From: RGIG6353 sp964558655
GTDB lineage: Bacteria > Bacillota > Clostridia > Oscillospirales > SIG627
DNA: 52,358 bases
Reading direction: 5' to 3'
Assembly: GCA_964558655.1 (NCBI GenBank)
Contig: CAZLEX010000010.1
Coordinates: 1-52,358, forward strand
Shown piece by piece: positions 8,968-16,059 of the stretch (its first letter is position 1; each line of letters begins with the position of its first letter). The notes below the pieces were generated by a model that did no database searches, had not been told where the DNA came from, and worked only from the letters and a program-made list of their open reading frames with translations. Both the position numbers and the translations under genes were made by a program.

Positions 8968-10314
8968 TTAATCAATTGATATATCAAAAAATCCGTCATC
9001 TTCGGAAACATCATCTGCTGCAACATCGCGTTTAAGAGTTACAACTCCGCTTCCGATTACCGTATCGAAGTCAGTATCGGGATTTTGATTTAAAATATTC
9101 AAAACATTCAAAAAATCTCTTATTACCTCTCGCGGTGTCAGCATTGTGTCCGCTCCGAGCTTATCATAACAGATTTGCAAAAAAACGAGAAGGTTGTCGT
9201 TTGTAACTTTCGGTGTCCAGCCGTAATACTTTGCGTGAAGGTCCATGACTCGCACAACAAGTGCATACAGCTCATCGTCGGAAAGTCTGTTTATACGAAT
9301 TACAGGTGAATACAAATCTCTGAAACCTTCGCTTGCAAACATTCCGTCTTTTAATCGGGATTTAAGTGCGTCATAACTGTACAGTCCCCGTCTCTCATCT
9401 TCAAGAAACTGAGGCGTACCACCGAGAATAAGAGCCAAACCTTCGGCCTTTCCCTGAAGTGTATCATTAAACATGGACAGAATCTTTTCGTAATTGTTTT
9501 CACGCGATATCCTATTGGAAATTTTATACAAATTGACACACTCATCAATAAATACCACAAAACCGTTATATCCGATTTGACGGAAAAGAAGTGCAAAAAG
9601 TTTTATATAATCATACCAATTTGTATCGTCTATTATTGAAGAAACCGATATTGAAGAATTCCTCGATTCCGTTTTTGTCGTAAATTCTCCGCGAAGCCAT
9701 TTTAACGCATCGTTCTTCATCTCTTCGTCGTTTTCACGGTAAGCACGGTACAGTAAAGATAAAACAGTGGTAAATTCAAAACCGTTGACATAAGAACGAA
9801 GCTTGGTACAAACCTGAAAAATACGGGTACGGACACACTCGAAAAGTTCTTCGCTGTCGGGTGACAAATGATTTTTTTGCATTTCTTCAAACTGCAAATC
9901 AGAAAACCACTTTGAAAAAATCGACTCAAGTGCCGAAAAATCCGGAGAAGCTTTTGTTGAAAGATTTCGCATGAGTTCTCTGTATACCGCAACTCCCTGC
10001 CCGCTTCTTCCGACAAAGCGACGGTCAGGCGTAAGATCGCAATCTGATGTTACATATCCGCGTTCCAAAGCGTTTGTACGGATTAAACCCATCAAAAAAC
10101 TTTTACCGCTTCCGTACCTGCCGATAAGAAAACGGAAAGCACCCATTCCGTCTTTTATATTTTCCAAATCCTGAAGTATTGCCGCAACTTCGGCATTTCT
10201 GCCGATTGCGATATATTCCAATCCGTTTCTGGGAACGACACCTGCCGAACAGGAATTGAGCAATGTTCCCAAAATTCTTCTCGGTATCTTTTTTACTTCG
10301 TCACAGCGATCCAT
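8968..10314 (-). CDS. BrxC/BrxD-type P-loop ATPase (DUF2791)
   Basis: 448 residues. Walker A is GRYGSGKS (65-72) and Walker B is FVVFIDECVNL (~250-260), followed by a sensor-like LALILGGTPQF. The N-terminal phrase PRRILGTLLNSCSAGVVPRNGLEYIAIGR is typical of the DUF2791 (BrxC_BrxD) family of STAND/ORC-like ATPases used in BREX and related phage-defence loci. The ATPase fold is clear, but the partner protein and DNA role are inferred from the family. The ATG at 10314 has AAGGAG five bases upstream and lies 14 bases inside the 3' end of the TerB_N/TerB_C gene, so the two are coupled. The C-terminus is strongly acidic. In this locus it sits directly before the Lhr-like helicase, the same pairing as brxD-brxHI. 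Confidence 0.85.
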   Translation of the reverse strand: MDRCDEVKKIPRRILGTLLNSCSAGVVPRNGLEYIAIGRNAEVAAILQDLENIKDGMGAFRFLIGRYGSGKSFLMGLIRTNALERGYVTSDCDLTPDRRFVGRSGQGVAVYRELMRNLSTKASPDFSALESIFSKWFSDLQFEEMQKNHLSPDSEELFECVRTRIFQVCTKLRSYVNGFEFTTVLSLLYRAYRENDEEMKNDALKWLRGEFTTKTESRNSSISVSSIIDDTNWYDYIKLFALLFRQIGYNGFVVFIDECVNLYKISNRISRENNYEKILSMFNDTLQGKAEGLALILGGTPQFLEDERRGLYSYDALKSRLKDGMFASEGFRDLYSPVIRINRLSDDELYALVVRVMDLHAKYYGWTPKVTNDNLLVFLQICYDKLGADTMLTPREVIRDFLNVLNILNQNPDTDFDTVIGSGVVTLKRDVAADDVSEDDGFFDISID

Positions 10315-11926
10315 CTTTACTCCTTGATATATAAATTTTTACATCGTCCAAATATTCGTCATATACTCTGCCGTTCTGCAAATCAAGCACCGTATCATCA
10401 AATACATCAAACATTTTTTCGTTAATTGCCGTCATTACGCTATCAAAAAACACCCCTTTTGACGAACACTCCGAAACAGCCTTTTCGTATTGCGAATTTA
10501 TTAGACAATTTATAATATAAATTTCAAAATCACCCAATTTCCCCGAATTTTCTCCGCTATCGGAAAAATCTTCGCTTAAAAGTACAACATCATCTGTATC
10601 ATCTGAAAAAGTGTCTATTCCTTCCGTGAGCATTTTTGTTGTCTGCCATGAACTTAGCTCTATATTTTTCGCTTTCTCTATATCGACTTTCAGAATTTTA
10701 TTTTTCACAACCCGTTTTTCCGTACCGTATTTATTTTTCGAAAAGAGTACAGTGTTCAAAATATCATCTATTTTTGATTTATCCTCGAGAGAAATTTGCG
10801 AAACGGCAAGTTTCGCCTTTACCGAACTTGCAACACGAAATTTATTTTCCGTATATTTTGCTATGTTCAAAAGACGGTCAAAATCAATATCGTTTTTTTC
10901 AAACGGATAATACTCATAAACAATATTTCTTTTTATTTCAAGAGAAGTGTTAATATACAAAAAAGCGGGTTTTATAACTTTTGTCGGAGCGGTACGGCTT
11001 TTTCTTTTTTGCAGTAAATCGGAAATGTAGGACGGATTCGAATTAAGAAAAGTCCGAAATACATCATAAAAGTGCAAATCGGTCAGATTTCTGAAATCAG
11101 AATTTTCTTTATAATGTTTATTTGATATGAAAGAATAATTCAAAAGGTTTTTTAAAACAAATTCAACATCACAATTTGTCAATTCGCTTTTTTGTGCCAA
11201 AACATAGTCAAAAGCAAATAAGACAAGAAGAATGTGCGAAGAGGGTAAATTTGCTATTTGAAGTTTTGCTTCGAGTTTTTTATAAGGCACGGGAATATTG
11301 TGAACCACACAGTATTCAAAAATAATATCCGAAACGATTTTATCTATATTCGATGTTTGAGAACAATTAATCCACAAATCACAAATAAGCTGTATACCGT
11401 ATTCAGAAGAAAACCTGTCCGGTAAATTTACAATCTCCGTAATGAACAGCAATATATAAGAATCCGATACTTTTTCAAATATGCCTTTTTTTACATTATT
11501 ACGCCAATAAATATAATAATTAAGCTGTTCAAAAGACAGTTCGTCAAAACTCGGTTTATAAGAAAAATAATCGGCATAAGGCGGCGTAAATTCGACCTCT
11601 TTGCTGAAATAGTCAAGTGCATACGACCTGATTTTGTTTTGATACTGCATCAAATTGTTGTATTCGCCGACATAGGCCATTATTATAACATTACTTTTTT
11701 CAAAATGCTCATACTCTTTTTCTTTTACGATTGCCGACTCAACCGTGTTAAGACTTTTATTGTCTTTAAGTGCACCGAAAAGGGATTGTAAATCGACATC
11801 ACATGGCACAAAAGCCGAATCGGAAACAACATCAACCGGTTTTACTTCCGGTATCATACCATGCTGTATTTTTTTATTCGGAACTATTCTGCCGATATTC
11901 CAAAAATCGTCTTTTTCACTCATCAT
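10301..11926 (-). CDS. TerB_N/TerB_C domain protein
   Basis: 541 residues. Residues ~85-300 match TerB_N, with the hallmark stretch YFSYKPSFDELSFEQLNYY and then WRNNVKKGIF and LLFITEIVNL (~120-168). The last ~130 residues match TerB_C, including the closing INEKMFDVFDDTVLD and a D-E-Y-L-D-D element. No canonical central TerB domain is obvious. TerB_N and TerB_C have been linked by comparative genomics to DNA-processing and restriction-like gene neighbourhoods alongside helicases and nucleases; the biochemical role is unknown. The gene starts with two adjacent ATGs at 11926/11923 overlapping the stop of the PfkB-like gene, with only a weak ribosome site, so it is probably read by translational coupling. 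It overlaps the downstream ATPase gene by 14 bases. Confidence 0.8.
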   Translation of the reverse strand: MMSEKDDFWNIGRIVPNKKIQHGMIPEVKPVDVVSDSAFVPCDVDLQSLFGALKDNKSLNTVESAIVKEKEYEHFEKSNVIIMAYVGEYNNLMQYQNKIRSYALDYFSKEVEFTPPYADYFSYKPSFDELSFEQLNYYIYWRNNVKKGIFEKVSDSYILLFITEIVNLPDRFSSEYGIQLICDLWINCSQTSNIDKIVSDIIFEYCVVHNIPVPYKKLEAKLQIANLPSSHILLVLFAFDYVLAQKSELTNCDVEFVLKNLLNYSFISNKHYKENSDFRNLTDLHFYDVFRTFLNSNPSYISDLLQKRKSRTAPTKVIKPAFLYINTSLEIKRNIVYEYYPFEKNDIDFDRLLNIAKYTENKFRVASSVKAKLAVSQISLEDKSKIDDILNTVLFSKNKYGTEKRVVKNKILKVDIEKAKNIELSSWQTTKMLTEGIDTFSDDTDDVVLLSEDFSDSGENSGKLGDFEIYIINCLINSQYEKAVSECSSKGVFFDSVMTAINEKMFDVFDDTVLDLQNGRVYDEYLDDVKIYISRSKDGSL

Positions 11927-12870
11927 TCGTTAAAATTCAGCCTGTTTTTAATAATAAAATCTTTGATATCGTCATGTTCGGGAATAGCGGACAAAATGCC
12001 CGAGCGGGATAAGGTTAAAGAATAACACAAGTTTGCAAAAACCGCTCCTTTAACTATATCGCCGCTTTTTAAATACATATGCAAGAGTCCCGCATTAAAC
12101 GCTTCGTTGGCAGCACCGCTATCTTCGGTGACGGTTTCAAAAAACGGAATTATTTCGGAATAAACGCCGTCAAAAACAAAACAGCCTTTTACTCCCAATT
12201 TTATTACAATGTAATGACACTTAATCATGTTGATTATTTTTATACACGATTTAAGACAAGACTCAAAATCATCAGGTTCAATTCCCGTTATACTCTTTGC
12301 CTGATGTGCATTAAGCGTGAAAATTTCCAAATTTCCCAAAGCATTAAAATTAAATTCATTAAAATCAGCCCCGTCGGGATCGAACATTACCGGAATTTTT
12401 TTTGCGTTTGACAAATTAATCACTTCAAACAAAATTTCCGTCGGCAATTCTCCGTAAATCAATACAGAATCGGGATAAGAAACAAACGCTTCTTCAAGAT
12501 CCGATTCGTTTAAAGCGGAATTTGAACCCGCACATGAAATAACGCAGGGAGAAGAATCGGAAGTATGTATATAAGTATTCAGTCCCGTAGGCCGTTTTTT
12601 ATCCACAAAGACAAAACGCGTATCAATGTTATTGTCGAGACACAAATATTTAACTCTGTTGCCGAAATTATCATTGCCGACTTTAGTACAAAAAAGGACA
12701 TCGGAGCCAAACTGTGAACCGGCTACGGCGGATATCAAACTTCTTGAATTCGGAGTAAAATCGTACGGCAAAAGGGAGTCAATCTTTTCCCCGACATAAG
12801 GCATATTTTTAACATGAAGATTTAATTCAAAAAAAGTATTGCCCACAACCAAAATTCTCGGTTTTGCCAA
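11923..12870 (-). CDS. PfkB/ribokinase-fold protein, probable pseudokinase
   Basis: 315 residues with the ribokinase-like fold: an opening ILVVGNTFFELN, a mid-protein VMFDPDGADF and a C-terminal FNAGL helix. Active members phosphorylate sugars or nucleosides, but three signature elements are changed here. The substrate-binding di-glycine element reads TPNSRSLISA (39-48), the NxxE metal/phosphate motif reads NAHQ (187-190), and the catalytic GAGD reads GAAN (252-255), replacing the base aspartate with asparagine. I infer a ligand-binding or scaffold protein rather than a kinase. It is the first gene of the cassette: TTG start, a perfect GGAGG seven bases upstream, and a consensus promoter just before it. 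It overlaps the TerB_N gene by 4 bases or slightly less. A standalone metabolic kinase is unlikely in this setting. Confidence 0.8.
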   Translation of the reverse strand: MAKPRILVVGNTFFELNLHVKNMPYVGEKIDSLLPYDFTPNSRSLISAVAGSQFGSDVLFCTKVGNDNFGNRVKYLCLDNNIDTRFVFVDKKRPTGLNTYIHTSDSSPCVISCAGSNSALNESDLEEAFVSYPDSVLIYGELPTEILFEVINLSNAKKIPVMFDPDGADFNEFNFNALGNLEIFTLNAHQAKSITGIEPDDFESCLKSCIKIINMIKCHYIVIKLGVKGCFVFDGVYSEIIPFFETVTEDSGAANEAFNAGLLHMYLKSGDIVKGAVFANLCYSLTLSRSGILSAIPEHDDIKDFIIKNRLNFNE

Positions 12871-12908
12871 AAAAATCCCTCCTCAAAATAAACATCTGTA
12901 TCATATCT

Positions 12909-12937
12909 ATTATAATCATCTTACGCTGTATTGTCAA
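12909..12937 (-). promoter_or_regulatory. consensus sigma-A promoter of the defence-like cassette
   Basis: Minus strand: TTGACA at 12937-12932, a 17-base spacer, and TATAAT at 12914-12909, a perfect match to both boxes. Transcription would begin near 12902, about 32 bases before the TTG start of the PfkB-like gene. No operator palindrome is seen around it, so expression may be constitutive. The rest of the 330-base gap 12871-13200 holds the two hairpins listed below and nothing else I can recognise. Confidence 0.8.
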
Positions 12938-13077
12938 ATATTTTTTACATATTTTAAAAAATTCGCACAGAATGGTAACTTTTTACAAATTCGTATGATA
13001 TAGAGAACAGGCAATAGGAAAACCGAAAACTATTTAAAGCACAACGAAAAAGTTTAGCGGTTGAGTATATACTGAAA

Positions 13078-13138
13078 CAACTTATCGTCTAAAACAAAAC
13101 AAGCAAGGCACAAAACCTTGCTCGGTACATATAAGTTG
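13078..13138 (-). terminator. nested hairpin with U-rich tail
   Basis: Minus strand: inner stem AGCAAGG/CCTTGCT with a 7-base loop, followed by TGTTTTGTTTTAG. It is enclosed by an outer perfect 8-base pair CAACTTAT/ATAAGTTG. The inner stem plus T run looks like an intrinsic terminator lying between the tRNA and the cassette promoter. Confidence 0.5.
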
Positions 13139-13160
13139 AAACGAAATGCAAAAAGGAAAT

Positions 13161-13197
13161 CGAGTATTCATAAAATCAAATCCCTTATGAATACTCG
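13161..13197 (-). terminator. terminator-like hairpin just after tRNA-Leu
   Basis: A perfect 13-base inverted repeat (CGAGTATTCATAA with its complement) around an 11-base loop begins four bases past the tRNA CCA end. On the minus strand it is followed by ATTTCCTTTTTG, which would suit termination of the tRNA transcript. Confidence 0.6.
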
Positions 13198-13200
13198 GTA

Positions 13201-13284
13201 TGGTGCGAGAGACGGGACTTGAACCCGTATGGATAAACCACACGCACCTCAAACGTGCGCGTCTGCCAATTCCGCCACTCTCGC
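13201..13284 (-). tRNA. tRNA-Leu (GAG anticodon)
   Basis: Minus strand. The seven-base acceptor stem GCGAGAG/CTCTCGC pairs perfectly, with discriminator A and an encoded CCA (13201-13203). The D arm AGTGGCGGAATTGGCAGACG is of leucine type, the anticodon stem CACGT/GCGTG encloses the loop TTGAGGT (anticodon GAG), a class II variable arm is present, and the T loop is GGTTCAAGTCC. Total length 84. GAG reads CUU and CUC leucine codons. A promoter lies upstream and a hairpin follows. Its 3' end faces the defence-like cassette, the usual orientation for tRNA genes used as integration sites. Confidence 0.95.
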
Positions 13285-13319
13285 ATATATAACCGTCACA
13301 ACTCATTGCAACACTGAAT

Positions 13320-13347
13320 ATTATACTCAAAAAATAAAAAAAGTCAA
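13320..13347 (-). promoter_or_regulatory. promoter of tRNA-Leu
   Basis: Minus strand: TTGACT (13347-13342), a 16-base spacer, TATAAT (13325-13320). It would start transcription about 28 bases before the mature tRNA 5' end. Confidence 0.7.
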
Positions 13348-13397
13348 TACCTTTTTGAAAAAAAGTATAAATATATTTTAAAAATATAAATTGAAAG

Positions 13398-13427
13398 AAA
13401 AAGCGGGACCGTAAAGTCCCGCTTTTT
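13398..13427 (-). terminator. intrinsic terminator of the CBM9-like gene
   Basis: AAAAGCGGGAC and its complement enclose a six-base loop, and the minus strand continues CTTTTTCTTTC. It sits 29 bases beyond the stop codon of the surface-protein gene. The A/T-rich flanks on both sides may let it work in both directions. Confidence 0.85.
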
Positions 13428-13455
13428 GAAGATTAAGCTAAATTAAAGCTCTATC

Positions 13456-14674
13456 TTATTTTTTCTTTTTCTTAAGAACAAATGCAGCAACAGCAGCAAT
13501 TACAACAACAACAGCAATAGCAATTCCTATTATAAGACCTGTATTGCCCTTATCGTCATCTTTGTCGTCGTCANNNNNNNNNNNNNNNNNNNNNNNNNNN
13601 NNNNNNNNNNNNNNNNNNNNNNNNNNNNNNNNNNNNNNNNNNNNNNNNNNNNNNNNNNNNNNNNNNNNNNNNNGTCTTTGTACCGTCGTCAGTCTTTGTA
13701 CCGTCGTCAGTCTTTGTACCGTCGTCAGTCTTTGTACCGTCGTCAGGATCAGTAGGATCGACTACAACAGGATCATCTTTCTTATCGTCGGGTTCTACAG
13801 GAGTATCAGGCTCAGTGGGCTTTTCAGGTTCTACAGGAGTATCGGGCTCAGTGGGCTTTTCAGGTTCTGCAGGAGTATCGGGCTCAGTGGGCTTTTCGGG
13901 TTCTACAGGAGTATCAGGCTCAGTGGGATTTTCGGGTTCTGTAGGAGTACTGGGTGTAGAAGCACCTTCAACAGCACCGCCGATTGTAAAGTCAACGAGT
14001 GTCATGTAAGTTGCACCGAGACCGATGTAACCGGTTGTATTTTCAGCTGCGTCCTGGAGGTCATCAATCTGGAAGTTAAATTGAATGATATCGCCTTCAG
14101 AGAAAGAACTTGCAAGCGGGATTCTCATTTCAACATTGTAAGAAGTTGCGGATGTGATCTTAGCGGCACCCTGCATCTTATCGAGATAATCTTCGATAGA
14201 GTCTTCATAGCAGGAGAAACGCTTGCCATATGCGTCCATCATGAAGAGGTGATGAGCGGCGTTGGAACCTGCATAATCGGGAAGATGTTCCTCAAGGTCA
14301 TCGCCTATACGAAGCTCAACAGCGTCGTTCAAGGAGGGGTGAGGATGGTCCTGTATGTACTCATCGTCAGCGGTCAAAAGCGTTGTATCATTTTCGACCT
14401 GATAGAAAACATAAACATATTCGTCATCATAAAGAGCGTAAACAGTTGCACGGACATCTGTGTCGGCACCTGCATACTTAGGCGGATTGAGCTTAACCTG
14501 CAAAGACTGAAGGTAAGCGGCATCAAGATTTGCATCAACCGTAGGTGTAGCTTTCATAACTACATCTTTGATTACCTGTGCGGAAGCATTTGCATTTTCA
14601 ACCGCAAAGGCACTTACAGCGAAGCATACAAGCAACATCATAGCTGTAAGAAAAATAGCTGTGAATTTTTTCAT
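13456..14674 (-). CDS. membrane-anchored CBM9-like secreted protein with Pro/Glu/Thr and Asp repeats (internal assembly gap)
   Basis: The ATG at 14674 is chosen for its AAGGAG seven bases upstream and the signal peptide that follows (MKKFTAIFLT, ending near SAFA). Residues ~35-210 look like a CBM9/DOMON-type carbohydrate-binding domain (YALYDDEYVYVFYQV, NDAVELRIG, YNVEMRIP, FNFQIDD). Then come 12-residue Pro/Glu/Thr repeats (VEPEKPTEPDTP) and six-residue TDDGTK repeats, which run into a 100-N gap. After the gap the frame resumes (DDDKDDDKGNTG), followed by a membrane helix and a KKKKK tail. The two sides differ by one frame, which I attribute to the arbitrary gap length. The protein is probably held at the cell surface by this C-terminal helix; there is no LPXTG. 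It is a single-gene unit with its own promoter and terminator, beside carbohydrate genes. Confidence 0.75.
13574..13673. other. 100-base assembly gap
   Basis: Exactly 100 Ns, the conventional filler for a gap of unknown size. It directly abuts perfect 18-base tandem repeats, so the gap probably reflects unresolved repeat copies. Confidence 0.95.
13674..13745. repeat. 18-base tandem repeats (4 visible copies)
   Basis: Four identical copies of GTCTTTGTACCGTCGTCA in a row, coding TDDGTK on the minus strand. The first copy starts at the gap edge, so the true copy number is unknown. Confidence 0.95.
13791..13950. repeat. 36-base coding repeats (about 4.5 copies)
   Basis: Copies begin at 13791, 13827, 13863, 13899 and, partial, 13935, differing at a few bases. 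They code a Pro/Glu/Thr-rich 12-residue unit in the stalk of the CBM9-like protein. Confidence 0.9.
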
Positions 14675-14747
14675 AAGAATTCTCCTTATAATTATTTTGC
14701 ACTCTTGTGCATATTTCAAGGAACTTCCGTCCCTTGCTTGTGATTTG

Positions 14748-14776
14748 ATTATACCGCAATCGAAATAAATTGTCAA
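14748..14776 (-). promoter_or_regulatory. consensus promoter of the CBM9-like gene
   Basis: Minus strand: TTGACA (14776-14771), a 17-base spacer, TATAAT (14753-14748). The ~66-base leader contains a small TGCAC/GTGCA hairpin before the ribosome site. Confidence 0.8.
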
Positions 14777-14855
14777 TAGATTATGTACAAAAAATCATGT
14801 TTAAATAGCCGGAAATTTATGTTTTTTGTGCAATATTTCCAAAAAAGCAAGTTGT

Positions 14856-15863
14856 TTATTCTACAATTTCAATCAAAATGTTTGTTTTAACACTTTTTCC
14901 CGACTCCAAATACTTTAAAATTCCCTTTTCACTGTTCACCGTCAAGCCTTCGCTTGAACAGTTTGCCGGTTCAAGTCCCACAACATATTCGCCCTCTCCC
15001 ATCATCTTCCATTCCAAAAGATGAGGCAATGTTTTGCCGTCATATGAAATTTTAACTCCGAAGCCGAGTTTTTCGTTATTTAACTGTGCCCACGCATTTT
15101 CGGGAGAAGAATAAAAATATACCTGTTCGTCAAAATCAGATTGAGGTAATTCGACATTAAATTTATTTTTTTCAAAAGCGGCTCCCGCTTCGTTGATAGG
15201 CCTTTCGTATTTGCAATTAGTGGTAATCACGGCACCTCCGTCAACCAAAGGGTATCCCAAATTTATATGATAAAGCAACATAAACGGAGTTTTGTCAAAA
15301 GCATTGTTTTCAAAAATGTTTTCTATATTTATTTTATTCTCTCCGAGTTTTACGGTGATAATTCTCGTATTGGTAATATTTTCACCGAATACGCAGGACT
15401 GTCGTGTTGTTCCTTTCACGGTAATTATATAATCGTCCCCCTGCCATTCGCAAGTACAAGATACATCGTAAGCCGATATATTGGCAATTCGTCCGTGAAG
15501 TCCCAAAGATTTGCCTTCATATTCGCAGGGAGCACCGCAGTAAGTAAGTCCGCAGGTTGTCAAAAGTCCGGCAGTGAAATTCCGCAGAAAATCTTTTTCA
15601 TCGTAAAGCCACGGTGCCCTCTCGCCTGTTTTCGAAATATAGGAAAAGGGAACCGATTTATATGAAGCATAGGAAATATCCATATTACGATCGGGTAAAA
15701 CCGTAAAAACGAGGCCTGCGCCGTTATTAACCTCAATCGCTCTCATTCCCCGTGCAGAACCCGTTGTATACTCAAATTCACGCACACCGGCAACGGAGGA
15801 AATATCCCCTACCCTTTTAAGTATTTCCCTTTTGGAAAGATTTTGACCGAATATAAATGCCAT
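14856..15863 (-). CDS. aldose 1-epimerase-like protein (DUF4432 family)
   Basis: 335 residues. It matches the DUF4432 branch of galactose-mutarotase-fold proteins through LPDRNMDISYASY (~57-69), FTAGLLTTCGLTYCGAP, LHGRIANISA and YHINLGYPLVDGGA. The fold typically interconverts alpha and beta anomers of sugars or binds sugars; the exact substrate of this branch is not established. The two His ligands expected of mutarotases appear as LHG and YHIN. ATG at 15863 with AAGGAG eight bases upstream and its own promoter (15895-15923). It sits back to back with the glycogen operon, so it may act on free sugars released from it, but that link rests on position only. Confidence 0.8.
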   Translation of the reverse strand: MAFIFGQNLSKREILKRVGDISSVAGVREFEYTTGSARGMRAIEVNNGAGLVFTVLPDRNMDISYASYKSVPFSYISKTGERAPWLYDEKDFLRNFTAGLLTTCGLTYCGAPCEYEGKSLGLHGRIANISAYDVSCTCEWQGDDYIITVKGTTRQSCVFGENITNTRIITVKLGENKINIENIFENNAFDKTPFMLLYHINLGYPLVDGGAVITTNCKYERPINEAGAAFEKNKFNVELPQSDFDEQVYFYSSPENAWAQLNNEKLGFGVKISYDGKTLPHLLEWKMMGEGEYVVGLEPANCSSEGLTVNSEKGILKYLESGKSVKTNILIEIVE

Positions 15864-15894
15864 GAAGATTCACTCCTTAAAATTATTTTATTCA

Positions 15895-15923
15895 AGTATA
15901 CTTAAAAAGATGACGAAAGTCAA
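15895..15923 (-). promoter_or_regulatory. promoter of the epimerase-like gene
   Basis: Minus strand: TTGACT (15923-15918), a 17-base spacer, TATACT (15900-15895). It lies in the 196-base gap shared with the divergent glg operon. I could not find an equally good plus-strand promoter for glgB in that gap. Confidence 0.75.
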
Positions 15924-16059
15924 TAAATTTTAAAAAACCGTATTAAAAACAATGTATTTTAAAATTTTATACATACAAAATTCCCGACTGCTTTTTCTTT
16001 TTTGTGAGTATTAATTTCAGTTCAACGGAATAATATATAACAAAAACGAGAGGTGTAAA

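Noticed and set aside
6755..10314. A complete type 2 BREX locus
   Set aside because: Only the ATPase and Lhr-like helicase are present; PglZ, BrxA and BrxB are missing and other genes take their place.
13082..13330. An 82-codon minus-strand ORF
   Set aside because: It runs straight through the tRNA-Leu gene and its hairpins; no ribosome site.
13456..13573. A sortase (LPXTG) anchor on the CBM9-like protein
   Set aside because: The C-terminus has a helix and Lys tail but no LPXTG-type motif in the readable part; GNTG alone is not enough.
13674..13950. Short regular repeats that could suggest a CRISPR array
   Set aside because: Repeats are directly adjacent with no unique spacers, keep the reading frame, and code a surface-protein stalk.
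13544..14743. A long plus-strand ORF opposite the CBM9-like gene
   Set aside because: It crosses the N gap, mirrors the repeats on the other strand and starts in the antisense of a membrane helix; a shadow of the real gene.
15864..16059. A plus-strand promoter for the glycogen operon
   Set aside because: TAATAT near 16031 has no acceptable -35 box at 16-18 bases, so I could not place one.
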